64,000 nucleotides of DNA from Limosilactobacillus reuteri subsp. reuteri. GTDB lineage: Bacteria > Bacillota > Bacilli > Lactobacillales > Lactobacillaceae. Position 1 is the stretch's first letter, and each line of letters begins with the position of its first letter. The stretch covers positions 441,501 through 505,500 of the forward strand of contig NC_009513.1 of NCBI RefSeq assembly GCF_000016825.1, read 5' to 3'. The notes under the pieces were generated by a model. It had not been told where the DNA came from. It did no database searches and saw only the letters and a program-made list of their open reading frames with translations. The position numbers were made by a program, and so were the translations under genes. Shown piece by piece: positions 27,650 through 36,686 of the stretch.

Positions 27650-27693
27650 AAAAGCGAGACTAAGAAGCTGATCTTCATAGTCTCGCTTTTTTG
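27650..27693 (+). terminator. terminator after the LysM gene
   Basis: AAAAGCGAGACTAAGAAG pairs with CTTCATAGTCTCGCTTTT, followed by T-rich sequence. Confidence 0.85.
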
Positions 27694-27725
27694 TACAAAT
27701 GTGGTATAATAAGTATACCTCTTAT

Positions 27726-28096
27726 GGGGATGTTTATGGATTCGACAGGTATAGGTCGAGTTTCAATTGCGTTTCGAAGGTTGCGTCTTCGTAAAAACGC
27801 TCAGTTTTAAATTATAACTGCAAACAATAATTCAAACTCTTACGCATACGCTGCCTAACAAGTAGCGCGCGTAGATCCATTCCGGGTTCGTCCATGATGC
27901 GGCAATGGGTTTTATACTTAGTGGACTACGCTTATTACTCCCGTTTGAAGTAATAAGAAGAGATTAATCAAGCTAGCTAACCATGGTTGCCCTGATCAAC
28001 GGCGTTTTGGTTAGTGAAATCTAAATAGTTGAGATATGAACGTAGAGATTGAAATGGCGATATGCTTGGACACGGGTTCGACTCCCGTCATCTCCA
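27726..28096 (+). ncRNA. ssrA: transfer-messenger RNA (tmRNA)
   Basis: The 5' GGGGATG and 3' CATCTCC form the tRNA-like acceptor stem; the TTCGACAGG and GGGTTCGACTCCC T-arm blocks are diagnostic. The tag reading frame runs 27820-27858 and encodes ANNNSNSYAYAA followed by TAA. CCA is not encoded: the bases after the discriminator A are CTA. It acts with SmpB and RNase R, both encoded here, to rescue stalled ribosomes and tag the peptide for ClpP-type proteolysis. Confidence 0.97.
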
Positions 28097-28109
28097 CTAT
28101 ATGCCTATA

Positions 28110-28141
28110 AGGACTGCCATTGGTTTATGGCAGTCTTTTTT
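28110..28141 (+). terminator. ssrA terminator
   Basis: GGACTGCCA pairs with TGGCAGTC (short AT loop) and is followed by T6. Confidence 0.85.
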
Positions 28142-28241
28142 AATGCTAAATATTAGGATAATTAGTGGGGTTTCATAAGAAGATATTCTCATGTAAAAAT
28201 CAGTAAATAGAGTTCAGATAAAATATAAAGGAATGAATTAA

Positions 28242-28961
28242 ATGGAAATATTAATGATTGAGGATAATCATTCTGTCTGTGAAATGATGGCAATGTTTTT
28301 TAAGAAAGAAAAATGGCACTGTGAATTTGCTTATGATGGCGTGGAAGCAGAAGAAAAGTTTAACGCTGACCCTCATAAATGGGATATTATTTTGCTAGAC
28401 CTCAATCTTCCTAAAAAGGATGGAATGCAGGTTGCAGCTGATATTCGACGGGTATCACCAACAGTTCCCTTAATTATGTTGACAGCCCGTGATACTGAAA
28501 GTGATCAGGTATTGGGATTGGAAATTGGTGCTGATGATTATGTAACCAAACCATTTAGTACAATTACTTTAATTGCGCGGATCAAGGCCCTTTATCGGCG
28601 AACACATTTAAACAAACTTGAGGATGTTCAAGATACTGATAGTGATGATACATTCGATATTCAAACAAAGAACTTTAAGATGAATACTAAGACAAGAGAA
28701 GTATTCTTATATGGAAAACCGGTCGGTGACTTGACACCGAAAGAATTTGACTTATTAAAGACGCTTGCCTCTAAACCACGTCAAGTATTCACCCGTTCAC
28801 AACTTTTACAATTAGTATGGGATTATGAATATTATGGTGATGAGCGAACTGTTGATGCTCATATTAAAAAGTTACGGCAAAAGTTAGAAAATATTGGACC
28901 TCAAGTAATTAAGACTGTATGGGGGGTCGGCTATAAGTTTGATGACGAGGGTAACGACTAA
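28242..28961 (+). CDS. OmpR/PhoB-family response regulator
   Basis: A 239-residue response regulator. The receiver domain has phospho-acceptor Asp53 (LLDLNLPKKDG) and the conserved Thr/Lys (LTARD, TKPF). The C-terminal winged helix (about 140-236) has LTPKEFDLLKTLASKPRQVFTRSQLLQLVW and VDAHIKKLRQKL. Its stop overlaps the histidine kinase start by one base (TAATG), so the two form one two-component system. The signal and regulon cannot be told. Confidence 0.94.
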   Translation: MEILMIEDNHSVCEMMAMFFKKEKWHCEFAYDGVEAEEKFNADPHKWDIILLDLNLPKKDGMQVAADIRRVSPTVPLIMLTARDTESDQVLGLEIGADDYVTKPFSTITLIARIKALYRRTHLNKLEDVQDTDSDDTFDIQTKNFKMNTKTREVFLYGKPVGDLTPKEFDLLKTLASKPRQVFTRSQLLQLVWDYEYYGDERTVDAHIKKLRQKLENIGPQVIKTVWGVGYKFDDEGND

Positions 28962-30448
28962 TGAAATTAATGTATCGGTTGATGCTTTCATTTTTTGCGA
29001 TTATTTTGACGCTAATGGTGATTGTTAGTATTTCGTTTATCAATGTGACTAACAACACTATGTATCACAATACGTGGCAACAATTGAAAAGTTATTCTGA
29101 TAGTTTAATTCAGGATTCTATTCGTTACAATATGGCAACCCAAAGTTTTGAAGGGTTTGCTACAGAATCATTAAATAGCAATGCCAATCTTTTAACACGT
29201 CAAAATGTCCACTTTGCGATTTACGATACAACTCACCGGAAAATCTTTGCCAGTAATGGATTTGCTCCTAGTATGAGTAAAAGTGATTGGAAAAAATTAA
29301 AAAAAGGAGAAACCGTTTGTACTAAGCTAATTACTCCTAAAATTAATTCACGAGTATCGAAGGGTGCTTCTCCACGAATGACCGAAGTTTCACGACCATA
29401 TTTCTATAAGGGGAAGATGATTGCGGTAGTATCAATTGCAACCTTTGTATCGACGATTGAGCAAAATATGCATCAAATAAAGATTAACTTAATAATGGCA
29501 TTACTGACTGCTAGTCTTGTAACGCTTGCAGTTAGCTACTTCTTGGCACGGTCAATTACCAAACGAATTGATCGATTGCGGATGGCTACTCACCAAATTG
29601 CGCAAGGAAATTACAATGTTGAAGTGGACGATAATGGGCGTGATGAAGTGGCAGACCTTGGTCGGAGTTTTAACCAAATGACCGCTTCGTTACGTGAATC
29701 GCAACAAGAAATTCGCCGGCAAGAGGAGCGGAGACGCCAATTTATGGCTAATGCAGCCCATGAAATGCGGACGCCATTAACAACCATTAATGGAATTCTT
29801 GAAGGATTACAGTATGATGCGATTCCAGAAGAGGATAAAAAGCATAGTATCCAGTTAATGCAAAATGATACGCGGCGTTTAATTCGCTTGGTCAATGATA
29901 ATTTGGATTATGAAAAGATTCGCACTAACCAAATTGCGATGGAACGGAAAGTATTTGATGCATCGGCAGTACTCGAAAATTTACGAGAGCAGTTAGCGAA
30001 AAAGGCAAAAGAGAAAAAGGATACTCTGCACTTGGATGTAGAAAAGAATTTACGGGTATATGCAGACTATGATCGGTTTGTACAGATTATGTTCAATATC
30101 ATTCAAAACGCAATCCAATTCACTGATAACGGAATTATTGACATTCGAGGAAAACGTGTGGAAAAGGGAAGTCAATTTGAAGTTCAAGATAATGGAATTG
30201 GGATGACTCCTGAACAACTTGAAAATATCTGGGAACGATACTATAAAGCTGATCGTTCACGGATGAATACTAAGTACGGAGAATCTGGCTTAGGACTCGC
30301 AATTGTGCGGCAGTTAGTTCTTCTTCATGGCGGAAAAATTGACGTAAAAAGTCAGTATGGTAAGGGGACGACATTTACAATCTTTTTCCCTGATCGTGAA
30401 TACGCTCCGCATAATATTCAACCTACAAATAATAAAGACAAAAAGTAA
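28961..30448 (+). CDS. sensor histidine kinase
   Basis: A 495-residue HPK1-type kinase. Two membrane helices (about 8-28 and 175-196) bracket an extracytoplasmic sensor of about 145 residues. A HAMP domain (about 197-248) is followed by HisKA with His267 in NAAHEMRTPL, then an ATPase domain with N box (IQNAIQFTDNG), G1 (VQDNGIGM) and G2 (GLGLAIV). It partners with the response regulator encoded immediately upstream. The pair is not close enough to a named system for me to assign a symbol. Confidence 0.93.
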   Translation: MKLMYRLMLSFFAIILTLMVIVSISFINVTNNTMYHNTWQQLKSYSDSLIQDSIRYNMATQSFEGFATESLNSNANLLTRQNVHFAIYDTTHRKIFASNGFAPSMSKSDWKKLKKGETVCTKLITPKINSRVSKGASPRMTEVSRPYFYKGKMIAVVSIATFVSTIEQNMHQIKINLIMALLTASLVTLAVSYFLARSITKRIDRLRMATHQIAQGNYNVEVDDNGRDEVADLGRSFNQMTASLRESQQEIRRQEERRRQFMANAAHEMRTPLTTINGILEGLQYDAIPEEDKKHSIQLMQNDTRRLIRLVNDNLDYEKIRTNQIAMERKVFDASAVLENLREQLAKKAKEKKDTLHLDVEKNLRVYADYDRFVQIMFNIIQNAIQFTDNGIIDIRGKRVEKGSQFEVQDNGIGMTPEQLENIWERYYKADRSRMNTKYGESGLGLAIVRQLVLLHGGKIDVKSQYGKGTTFTIFFPDREYAPHNIQPTNNKDKK

Positions 30449-30463
30449 GCCAATAATTTGAGC

Positions 30464-30501
30464 GAGACGCTTTAACTGTGATAATAAAGCGTTTCTTTTT
30501 T
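30464..30501 (+). terminator. two-component operon terminator
   Basis: GAGACGCTTTA pairs with TAAAGCGTTTC, followed by T6. Confidence 0.75.
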
Positions 30502-30546
30502 GTAGACCAATTTTTATAATCTAAAGAAATTTAAAGAAAGCGCTTG

Positions 30547-30560
30547 TGAAAGCGTTTACC
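30547..30560 (+). promoter_or_regulatory. cre (CcpA site) before the sugar transporter
   Basis: TGAAAGCGTTTACC matches the catabolite responsive element TGWAARCGYTWWCA at 13 of 14 positions. It sits just before TATGAT (30562-30567), a likely -10 box, so CcpA should repress the transporter on preferred sugars. Confidence 0.75.
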
Positions 30561-30616
30561 ATATGATACACTTATATCTCGTAATAATATTACGGATTGA
30601 TAGGAGAGAATTTTTT

Positions 30617-31477
30617 ATGAACTACTTACTTGCTTTAATCCCTGCGATTGGTTGGGGGATTATGCCGCTGATCACTGGTAAGATCGGTGGTTCAACGATT
30701 AACCAAATGTTTGGTATTGGTGCCGGTGCTACGATTGTTGGGTTGGTTGCGTTTATTATCGGTCATCCAACTGTTACAACGACTGGATTCTGGTTCTCAG
30801 TACTGTGTGGGGCTTTGTGGACAATTGGTCAAATTGGACAATTCGTTTCATTTAAGCGGATGGGTGTTTCAAACACTATTCCACTATCGACAGTATTTCA
30901 ATTAGTTGGTAACTCTTTGATTGGGGTTATTATCTTTGGAGAATGGCGTGGAGCACGTGCCCTTACTATTGGTTTCATCGCCTTAGCAATTGTTATTGTT
31001 GGTGCTTTGATGACCTCTGTTACTGATCAGAGCAGCGGAAAGAAAGTTACTGTCCAGAATTTCCTTTTTCTATTAATTACTTCTATTGGTTACTGGGTTT
31101 ACTCAGCATTCCCAAAGATGCCAATGGTTGCTAATGACAGTTCTTTAGGAATTTTCCTTCCAGAAATGCTTGGTATTTTACTTGGATCTGTTATTTATGC
31201 TATTTGTTCAGGAAATATTGATTCCTTCAAGCAAAAGGAACAATACCTCAATATCTGGGGTGGTATTTCTTGGGGAATTGCGGCCTTAGCTTATATCTTT
31301 GCTGGACGGGCATTAGGAATTAATACGGCCTTTGTCTTCACGCAAATGAACGTTATCATTGCAACAATTGGTGGTATCTTAGTTCTTCATGAACACAAGA
31401 CTCGGCGGGAAATGTCATTTACAATTGCCGGAATCATCTTTATTGTTGCCGGAAGTATTTTAACTATTTTTGCTTAA
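30617..31477 (+). CDS. glucose/ribose porter family (GRP) sugar uptake protein
   Basis: A 286-residue protein with ten predicted membrane helices in two homologous halves, typical of the GRP family of the DMT superfamily (GlcU, RbsU): ALIPAIGWGIMPLITGKIGGS at the start and the conserved GQIGQFVSFKRMGVSNTIPLST. It is a proton-coupled sugar importer, most likely for ribose or glucose. The ATG at 30617 follows AGGAGAGAA; the longer in-frame start upstream would place the promoter inside the gene. It is a monocistronic unit under cre control. Confidence 0.88.
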   Translation: MNYLLALIPAIGWGIMPLITGKIGGSTINQMFGIGAGATIVGLVAFIIGHPTVTTTGFWFSVLCGALWTIGQIGQFVSFKRMGVSNTIPLSTVFQLVGNSLIGVIIFGEWRGARALTIGFIALAIVIVGALMTSVTDQSSGKKVTVQNFLFLLITSIGYWVYSAFPKMPMVANDSSLGIFLPEMLGILLGSVIYAICSGNIDSFKQKEQYLNIWGGISWGIAALAYIFAGRALGINTAFVFTQMNVIIATIGGILVLHEHKTRREMSFTIAGIIFIVAGSILTIFA

Positions 31478-31498
31478 ATTATATTAAAACTAAACTTA

Positions 31499-31535
31499 AA
31501 AAGACCTTCATCGGATTTTTGATGAAGGTCTTTTA
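31499..31535. terminator. bidirectional terminator between convergent genes
   Basis: AAAAGACCTTCATC and its perfect reverse complement GATGAAGGTCTTTT form a 14-bp stem usable from both directions. Confidence 0.85.
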
Positions 31536-31551
31536 ATATCGACATTATTAT

Positions 31552-32166
31552 TTAATAAGGGAAATTTTCCAAGCGATCTTTTTCAGTAATGGGACGAATT
31601 ACTTTGCCTGGAACTCCAAGGACAAGGGAGTTATCAGGAATATCTTTAGTAACGACTGTACCTGCTCCGATAACGCAACCATTGCCGATTGTTACGCCCG
31701 GACAAACTGTTACATTGCTTGCAAGCCAACAGTTATCGCCAATTGTAACTGGTTTGCCATATTCAACGTCATCGAACTGACCGTCAGCTTGCTGCCGAAT
31801 ATTACGCTGCTGATACATGAGGGGATGCATGGCTGTAATGATCGAGACGTTTGGACCGCACATTACGTTATCTCCAATAGTAACAGGGCATGTATCTAAA
31901 ATGGTAAAGTTAAAATTAGCATAGAAATTCTTACCTATTTTGGTAAAACGACCGTAATCAATATGAATAGGTCCTTGAAGATATATTCCGTCATCATGCT
32001 GAGGAAATAGGCGATCAATAATCATTCCTCGTTCAACAGTATCTTCATCAGTTGTTAAGTTATAGTCACGACAAAGACGATGAGCAAGGTGAGAAAACTT
32101 ATTGAGTTCCGGTGTTCCAGGACGATAAGGCTTCCCAGCTAACATATTTTCAGTATTTTTATCCAT
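31552..32166 (-). CDS. sugar O-acetyltransferase (maltose acetyltransferase-like)
   Basis: A 204-residue left-handed beta-helix (hexapeptide repeat) acetyltransferase. The N-terminal Mac domain (MLAGKPYRPGTPELNKFSHLAHRLCRDYN) and the catalytic His region ITAMHPLMYQQRN are those of the Maa/LacA family, which uses acetyl-CoA to acetylate sugars such as maltose or glucose. The hexapeptide blocks (VTIGDNCWLASNVTVCPGVTIGNGCVIGAG) fill residues about 130-190. It is divergent from pgi. Confidence 0.92.
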   Translation of the reverse strand: MDKNTENMLAGKPYRPGTPELNKFSHLAHRLCRDYNLTTDEDTVERGMIIDRLFPQHDDGIYLQGPIHIDYGRFTKIGKNFYANFNFTILDTCPVTIGDNVMCGPNVSIITAMHPLMYQQRNIRQQADGQFDDVEYGKPVTIGDNCWLASNVTVCPGVTIGNGCVIGAGTVVTKDIPDNSLVLGVPGKVIRPITEKDRLENFPY

Positions 32167-32346
32167 GAATAATTATTCCCTTCAAATTATGTAAGCGGAT
32201 ACGCTGTGTATTCCCAGTATGCCTAATTAACCTTAAATTGTCAATTTTCATTAATGAGAAAAAATTGCTAGTTCTGATTGAAACCGACTTCATTATCCGC
32301 TATCATTTAAATGTCTAAAAAATAAAAATAGAAAGAAGCTATTGGA

Positions 32347-33705
32347 ATGACACACATTAAATTTGACAGTAGCGCATTAAAGCAATTTGTTCATGAAAAC
32401 GAACTTGGTGAAATGCAAGCAATGGTTAACGCCGCTAATGATGAATTACGGAATGGAACTGGTGCTGGCGCCGACTTCCGTGATTGGCTCCATTTACCAA
32501 CCGAATATGACAAAGAAGAATTTGCCCGTATTAAGAAGGCTGCTGATAAGATTCAACGTGATTCAGATGTTTTAGTTGTTATTGGGATTGGTGGTTCTTA
32601 CCTTGGTGCCCAAATGGCAATTGACTTCTTACACAATACTTTCTATCAAGCTCAAAATGCAAAAGACCGGAAAGCTCCGTTGGTAGTCTTTGCTGGTAAC
32701 TCCTTAAGTTCAACCTATGTTCATGACTTGATCCAATTAATTGGTGACAAAGACTTTTCAATCAATGTTGTTTCAAAGTCAGGAACAACCACTGAACCAT
32801 CAATTGCCTTCCGAATCTTTAAGGGCCTTTTAATTAAGAAGTATGGTGAAAATGAAGCTAATAAGCGGATTTATGCTACTACTGATAAGACTAAGGGTGC
32901 CTTAAAGACTGAAGCAGATGCTCATGGCTATGAAACCTTTGTTATTCCTGATGGGGTTGGAGGACGTTACTCAGTTCTTTCTGCTGTAGGTCTTTTACCA
33001 ATTGCTGCTTCTGGTGCGGACATTGATAAGTTGATGGAAGGGGCTGCACAAGCGGAAAAGGATTATGTTGATCCTGATCTAACCAAGAACGAAGCCTACC
33101 AATACGCTGCTTACCGGAACATTCTTTATCGTAAGGGCTATGAAACAGAATTACTCGAAAACTACGAGCCTAACATGCGGATGTTTGCGGAATGGTGGAA
33201 ACAATTAGCTGGGGAATCAGAAGGAAAAGACCAAAAGGGAATCTATCCTTCTTCAGCTAACTTCACAACCGACCTTCATTCACTTGGTCAATACATCCAA
33301 GAAGGTCGCCGTTTCTTAATGGAAACCGTTGTTAAGCTTGATAAGCCAAATTATGACATGGAAATTCCAACAGAACCAGATAATCTTGATGGTTTAGGCT
33401 ACTTGGAAGGTAAGACAATGGATTACGTTAACACCAAGGCTTATGAAGCGGTGGTTGCTGCTCATACTGATGGTGGAGTACCAGTGATGACTGTTCATAT
33501 CCCACAAGAAGACGAATATACTTTAGGTTACCTTATTTACTTCTTTGAGGTTGCGATGGGAATTTCAGGTTACTTAAACGGTATTAATCCATTTAACCAA
33601 CCAGGTGTTGAAGCTTATAAGACTAACATGTTTGGATTGCTTGGTAAGCCAGGATATGAAGAAATTGGTAAAGAATTACGGGCTAAGATGGATAAGAACG
33701 ATTAG
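32347..33705 (+). CDS. pgi: glucose-6-phosphate isomerase
   Basis: A 452-residue PGI with the short Gram-positive length. It interconverts glucose-6-P and fructose-6-P. Signatures are [55 protein letters not shown] and the C-terminal [17 protein letters not shown] with the catalytic Lys. AGAAAG precedes ATG. It is followed by its own hairpin terminator. Confidence 0.97.
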   Translation: MTHIKFDSSALKQFVHENELGEMQAMVNAANDELRNGTGAGADFRDWLHLPTEYDKEEFARIKKAADKIQRDSDVLVVIGIGGSYLGAQMAIDFLHNTFYQAQNAKDRKAPLVVFAGNSLSSTYVHDLIQLIGDKDFSINVVSKSGTTTEPSIAFRIFKGLLIKKYGENEANKRIYATTDKTKGALKTEADAHGYETFVIPDGVGGRYSVLSAVGLLPIAASGADIDKLMEGAAQAEKDYVDPDLTKNEAYQYAAYRNILYRKGYETELLENYEPNMRMFAEWWKQLAGESEGKDQKGIYPSSANFTTDLHSLGQYIQEGRRFLMETVVKLDKPNYDMEIPTEPDNLDGLGYLEGKTMDYVNTKAYEAVVAAHTDGGVPVMTVHIPQEDEYTLGYLIYFFEVAMGISGYLNGINPFNQPGVEAYKTNMFGLLGKPGYEEIGKELRAKMDKND

Positions 33706-33728
33706 TATAAATTAAATATCATCAAGAA

Positions 33729-33766
33729 GGGGAATAGCTGTTATGACATAGCTATTCTCTCCTTTT
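33729..33766 (+). terminator. pgi terminator
   Basis: GAATAGCT (33732-33739) pairs with AGCTATTC (33750-33757), extended by imperfect purine/pyrimidine pairing and followed by T4. Confidence 0.7.
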
Positions 33767-33781
33767 ATCTGGAGTATTTTT

Positions 33782-33988
33782 ATGAAAAAAGAAGAATTAA
33801 TTGAACATCGGGATCGGGTAAAAGATCATTTAGTAGTATGGATTGTTTTAACAATTTGTCTGCAAATATTAACTGTTTTTCATATCTTGGCGTTCTTAAA
33901 ATATGTAGTATGGCTTTCTGCCGCTTATAGTATTTTACTAATTATCTTGTGGTGTTATTTAGAATTTAAGATTTTACATTTAAAATAA
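33782..33988 (+). CDS. small membrane protein, 68 aa
   Basis: Begins MKKEELIEHRDRVKDHLVVW and continues with two hydrophobic helices (about 18-40 and 42-62). GGAG stands 8 bases before ATG. The family is unknown to me. It lies directly after the pgi terminator and before a composite intergenic repeat. Confidence 0.55.
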   Translation: MKKEELIEHRDRVKDHLVVWIVLTICLQILTVFHILAFLKYVVWLSAAYSILLIILWCYLEFKILHLK

Positions 33989-33996
33989 TTTAATAA

Positions 33997-34190
33997 AGGG
34001 AGTGGGACTATAAACTTGTTTCGAGTTTTTAGTCCCACCCCTGCAAGGATGGCTACGACGCGAAGCTAGCCTATTGGGGCATTATGGACGCTGATTTATC
34101 AACGTTCATAATCAGCCATCTACTGCGTTTTGGCAGTTTACACTTTAAAATAGTAAAGAGGTTGGATTGTTTTCCCAGCCTCTCTTTTCT
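33997..34190. repeat. composite intergenic repeat with two terminator-like hairpins
   Basis: From left to right: a GTGGGAC-type hairpin (33997-34043, the same family as at 11476), a middle block with GGCTACGACGCGAAGCTAGCC, and a GAGG(C/T)TGG-type hairpin (34155-34187, the same family as the ends of the giant hairpin at 1574). No ORF lies inside. The outer hairpins can terminate the small gene to the left and the hypothetical gene arriving from the right. Confidence 0.65.
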
Positions 34191-34191
34191 A

Positions 34192-34491
34192 TTAAATAAG
34201 ACCAAAACGATTTCTTACAGCTGTATTAATACAGTTTGCTAATTTCTCTTTAACCTTTTTATTTATATCTAAATTATCAGTATCATCTTTAAGATAGGCA
34301 TTAATTATGATTGAAGCCATTACATGTTTAGGAACAGAAAGTATTTTAATGTCCATGTATTTAGGGTTTTCGGCGGGAATATCTTCAAAAGTGAGAACAA
34401 TATCCTTACCATTAACACTAATTGTTGTTTTCCCTCCCTTCCTAACTGTGTAGTCAAGTTCATTAGGGGTACAATTTTTATATGCAATCAT
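34192..34491 (-). CDS. hypothetical protein, 99 aa
   Basis: Begins MIAYKNCTPNELDYTVRKGG and has an alternating beta-like middle (TTISVNGKDIVLTFEDI) and a helical C-terminus ending NRFGLI. AAGGGAT lies before ATG. The family is not recognised. Its isolated position next to an IS200 junction and a repeat suggests an accessory gene. Confidence 0.55.
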   Translation of the reverse strand: MIAYKNCTPNELDYTVRKGGKTTISVNGKDIVLTFEDIPAENPKYMDIKILSVPKHVMASIIINAYLKDDTDNLDINKKVKEKLANCINTAVRNRFGLI

Positions 34492-34628
34492 AATGGTTAT
34501 CCCTTCTTATTATTAATATTATTGTTAGTATAACATAATTTAAGTTATAATCGACGATTGTAAATTGTGAAGAGAAGAATGGTAAGATAATTGAAAATAA
34601 AATTGGTTAAGAAGGGAATGAAATTATA

Positions 34629-34835
34629 ATGAACGAATATGTAATTGGGGTTGACCTAGGCACAAGTGCAGTTAAGGTTTCAGCGATGGACCGTGATGGC
34701 AAGATTGTTGCGCAACAAAGCTATGGCTATGATCTCCATCAGCCTTATCCTGGCTACAGCGAACAAGATCCGCGAGATTGGCTTTATGAAACAACGATTG
34801 TAATTGATCGATTAATTTTAAAAGAACTTAGATAA
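34629..34835 (+). pseudogene. 5' fragment of an FGGY carbohydrate kinase, truncated next to an IS200 element
   Basis: The 68-residue ORF is the intact N-terminus of a xylulokinase/gluconokinase-like FGGY kinase: [21 protein letters not shown], the ATP phosphate-binding loop, then [21 protein letters not shown] full enzyme is about 500 residues. Homology stops near 34815, just before the IS200 end, and I found no continuation on the far side of the IS, so sequence was deleted as well as interrupted. No functional kinase can result. Confidence 0.85.
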
Positions 34836-35590
34836 TCATAACCACCCGTCAAACGGGTGGTTTGCACATCGGCTATAAGCCGATAATAAAAGCCGGCGTC
34901 TCAAGGCGCTGGCTTTCGCTTTGCTCAAGCCAAAATGCTCTGACTACTTTGCCACCGCTTTAAGCGGTGTTTGTACTACCTCACTTACCCTTAAAAGGGT
35001 CCGAATATTCCACACTTGTTAGCTTATCCATTGCTATATCATGTTTCTCTTGATCTCGGATATACTTCTTTATCGTGGATTCATTTAATCCAACTGTACT
35101 CACATAGTAGCCTTCAGCCCAAAAATGTCGGTTCCCATATTTGTATTTTAAGTTTGCATGTCGATCAAACATCATTAATGCACTTTTCCCTTTTAAGTAT
35201 CCCATAAACTGCGATACACTTAGTTTCGGCGAAATACTTACTAACAAGTGCACATGATCTGGCATCATATGACCTTCAATTATTTCTACTCCCTTATATT
35301 TGCACAATAAACGAATATAATCTCTTAGGTCTCTTCGGTATTGATTGAAGATCGCTTTACGTCTATACTTTGGTATGAATACGATGTGATACTTACATAA
35401 CCACTTCGTATGGGCTAAGCTATTTAATTTATTAGCCATATTTATATAACCTCTTTTCTCTTATTGACTTTGGCTTGAACACCTACATCTTAAGGCAAAA
35501 GAGGCCTTTTTTATATAATTTTTATCGCCCACCCGCATAGCAGGTGGTTTTTTGTTTCGTGCATTCGCTCTGCTCACGCACTCAACTAGG
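34830..35590 (-). mobile_element. IS200-type insertion sequence (IS200/IS605 family)
   Basis: A single Y1-transposase gene on the minus strand lies between two end hairpins: AACCACCCGTCAAACGGGTGGTT at 34840-34862 (right end) and CCACC...GGTGG at 35529-35547 (left end). No accessory tnpB is present, typical of IS200. Further short hairpins (34871-34900) lie between the right end and tnpA. The exact boundaries are approximate because this family makes no target duplication. Confidence 0.8.
34981..35439 (-). CDS. tnpA: IS200-family Y1 transposase TnpA
   Basis: A 152-residue HUH transposase that moves single-stranded DNA. The HUH pair is in MPDHVHLLVSIS, and the catalytic Tyr lies in the C-terminal helix near GYYVSTVGLNESTIKKYIRDQE. 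WLCKYHIVFIPKYRRKAIF at the N-terminus is the family hallmark. It appears intact. Confidence 0.95.
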   Translation of the reverse strand: MANKLNSLAHTKWLCKYHIVFIPKYRRKAIFNQYRRDLRDYIRLLCKYKGVEIIEGHMMPDHVHLLVSISPKLSVSQFMGYLKGKSALMMFDRHANLKYKYGNRHFWAEGYYVSTVGLNESTIKKYIRDQEKHDIAMDKLTSVEYSDPFKGK

Positions 35591-35607
35591 TCTAAAGACA
35601 TTAATGT

Positions 35608-35655
35608 AAATAACGGAGAAAATAACCGTCTTAAGGTCATTTTCTCCGTTATTTT
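35608..35655. terminator. terminator of the GlnL-like regulator gene
   Basis: AAATAACGGAGAAAAT pairs with ATTTTCTCCGTTATTT across a 15-base loop; A- and T-rich flanks make it usable from either side. Confidence 0.8.
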
Positions 35656-35659
35656 ATTG

Positions 35660-36499
35660 TTAATTTATTTCTTGAATCAATCCATTAAAGAAGTGTTTTA
35701 GTGACACTTGCCCACCATTAGTACGCTCTCCTTTGAGAAATGAAATTTCATTGTGGACATTTTTATATTCATATAAGTTATTCGCATATTCCAAAATAAT
35801 GTCGTTTTCTGGATAATCCATACACATATGTGCGAGATTATTAAGACCAGTTTTTATATCGCGCCGAATTCGTTGGAAAATTATCTTTTTACCATGCTCA
35901 TCACATTGGAAAAATTCTTCAAAATTAACCTCATCAAAACTAATTTCCCGTTCAATCATCGTATTAACAAGTTTATTAATTGCAGGAGCACCATTTCCGG
36001 CTGTAATCCCAAGAAAACGTAAGATGGACTGAGCGTTTTCTTTTTTCTTGGTTTTCCCGCTAATCGTAACTGTATTATTATTCGTCGCAGCACCACTTAC
36101 AAGGTCCAAAACTTGAAGAAGACGGTTAGACATATTAATATTTTGCGCTGCTAGTTTAATCACTGACTTAACTTCTGCAATGTTTAGTGGTTTTTCAATA
36201 AAAAAATCAATCCCATGTTGATATGCACTTGTTTTGACAGAAGGCAGAATTGCTTGAGCAGTCATAATGAAGTGTGGATAATGATGACTGTCCTGAATTT
36301 TTTGAATAAGTTGGACCCCATCCATCGTTGGCATTGCATAATCGATAAACATGATATCAATTCCTAGGCGCATTGCATCATCGTAGGCCTGTTGCGGATT
36401 AGAAGTTGTTCCGACGACAGTATTATTGAAATCATTTTCAATAATATTGGATAATAAATGAATAATTTTACTATCATTATCTAAAATATAAAAATTCAT
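35660..36499 (-). CDS. orphan response regulator with YcbB (GlnL-like) DNA-binding domain
   Basis: A 279-residue regulator. Residues 1-120 form a receiver domain (phospho-Asp53 in MFIDYAMPTMDG, Lys in IEKPLN). Residues about 155-279 (SILRFLGITAGNGAPAINKLVN ... FQRIRRDIKTGLNNLAHMC) resemble the YcbB output domain of Bacillus GlnL, which controls glutamine utilisation. No histidine kinase gene adjoins it, unlike glnK-glnL. It is transcribed away from arcB, and the shared intergenic region contains direct-repeat boxes, so it may control arginine deiminase genes. Confidence 0.8.
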   Translation of the reverse strand: MNFYILDNDSKIIHLLSNIIENDFNNTVVGTTSNPQQAYDDAMRLGIDIMFIDYAMPTMDGVQLIQKIQDSHHYPHFIMTAQAILPSVKTSAYQHGIDFFIEKPLNIAEVKSVIKLAAQNINMSNRLLQVLDLVSGAATNNNTVTISGKTKKKENAQSILRFLGITAGNGAPAINKLVNTMIEREISFDEVNFEEFFQCDEHGKKIIFQRIRRDIKTGLNNLAHMCMDYPENDIILEYANNLYEYKNVHNEISFLKGERTNGGQVSLKHFFNGLIQEIN

Positions 36500-36525
36500 G
36501 TATTTTCACCGATTTCTTGATGTTG

Positions 36526-36543
36526 TTTGAAGTATTTTGAAAC
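36526..36543. promoter_or_regulatory. direct-repeat box 1, upstream of the GlnL-like gene
   Basis: TTTGAAGTATTTTGAAAC contains TTTGAA twice with a 10-base period, the usual geometry for response-regulator dimers. It begins 27 bases before the start of the GlnL-like gene. Confidence 0.5.
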
Positions 36544-36608
36544 ACTATTTAATTTTACTCTTTGTGAAGATAATAGACAATAGAGCTGCTATTTTACAAA
36601 TGTGTAGT

Positions 36609-36622
36609 TGTTTCCGCTTACA
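36609..36622 (-). promoter_or_regulatory. cre upstream of arcB
   Basis: Read on the minus strand it is TGTAAGCGGAAACA, matching the catabolite responsive element at 12 of 14 positions including the central CG. It is about 130 bases upstream of arcB and 110 from the divergent regulator gene. Confidence 0.6.
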
Positions 36623-36686
36623 TCCTTGTGAATAAAGAGATTGTTGCAAAAAAACGCTGAATTTTTTCTGTTATTTATGGAGCCTT

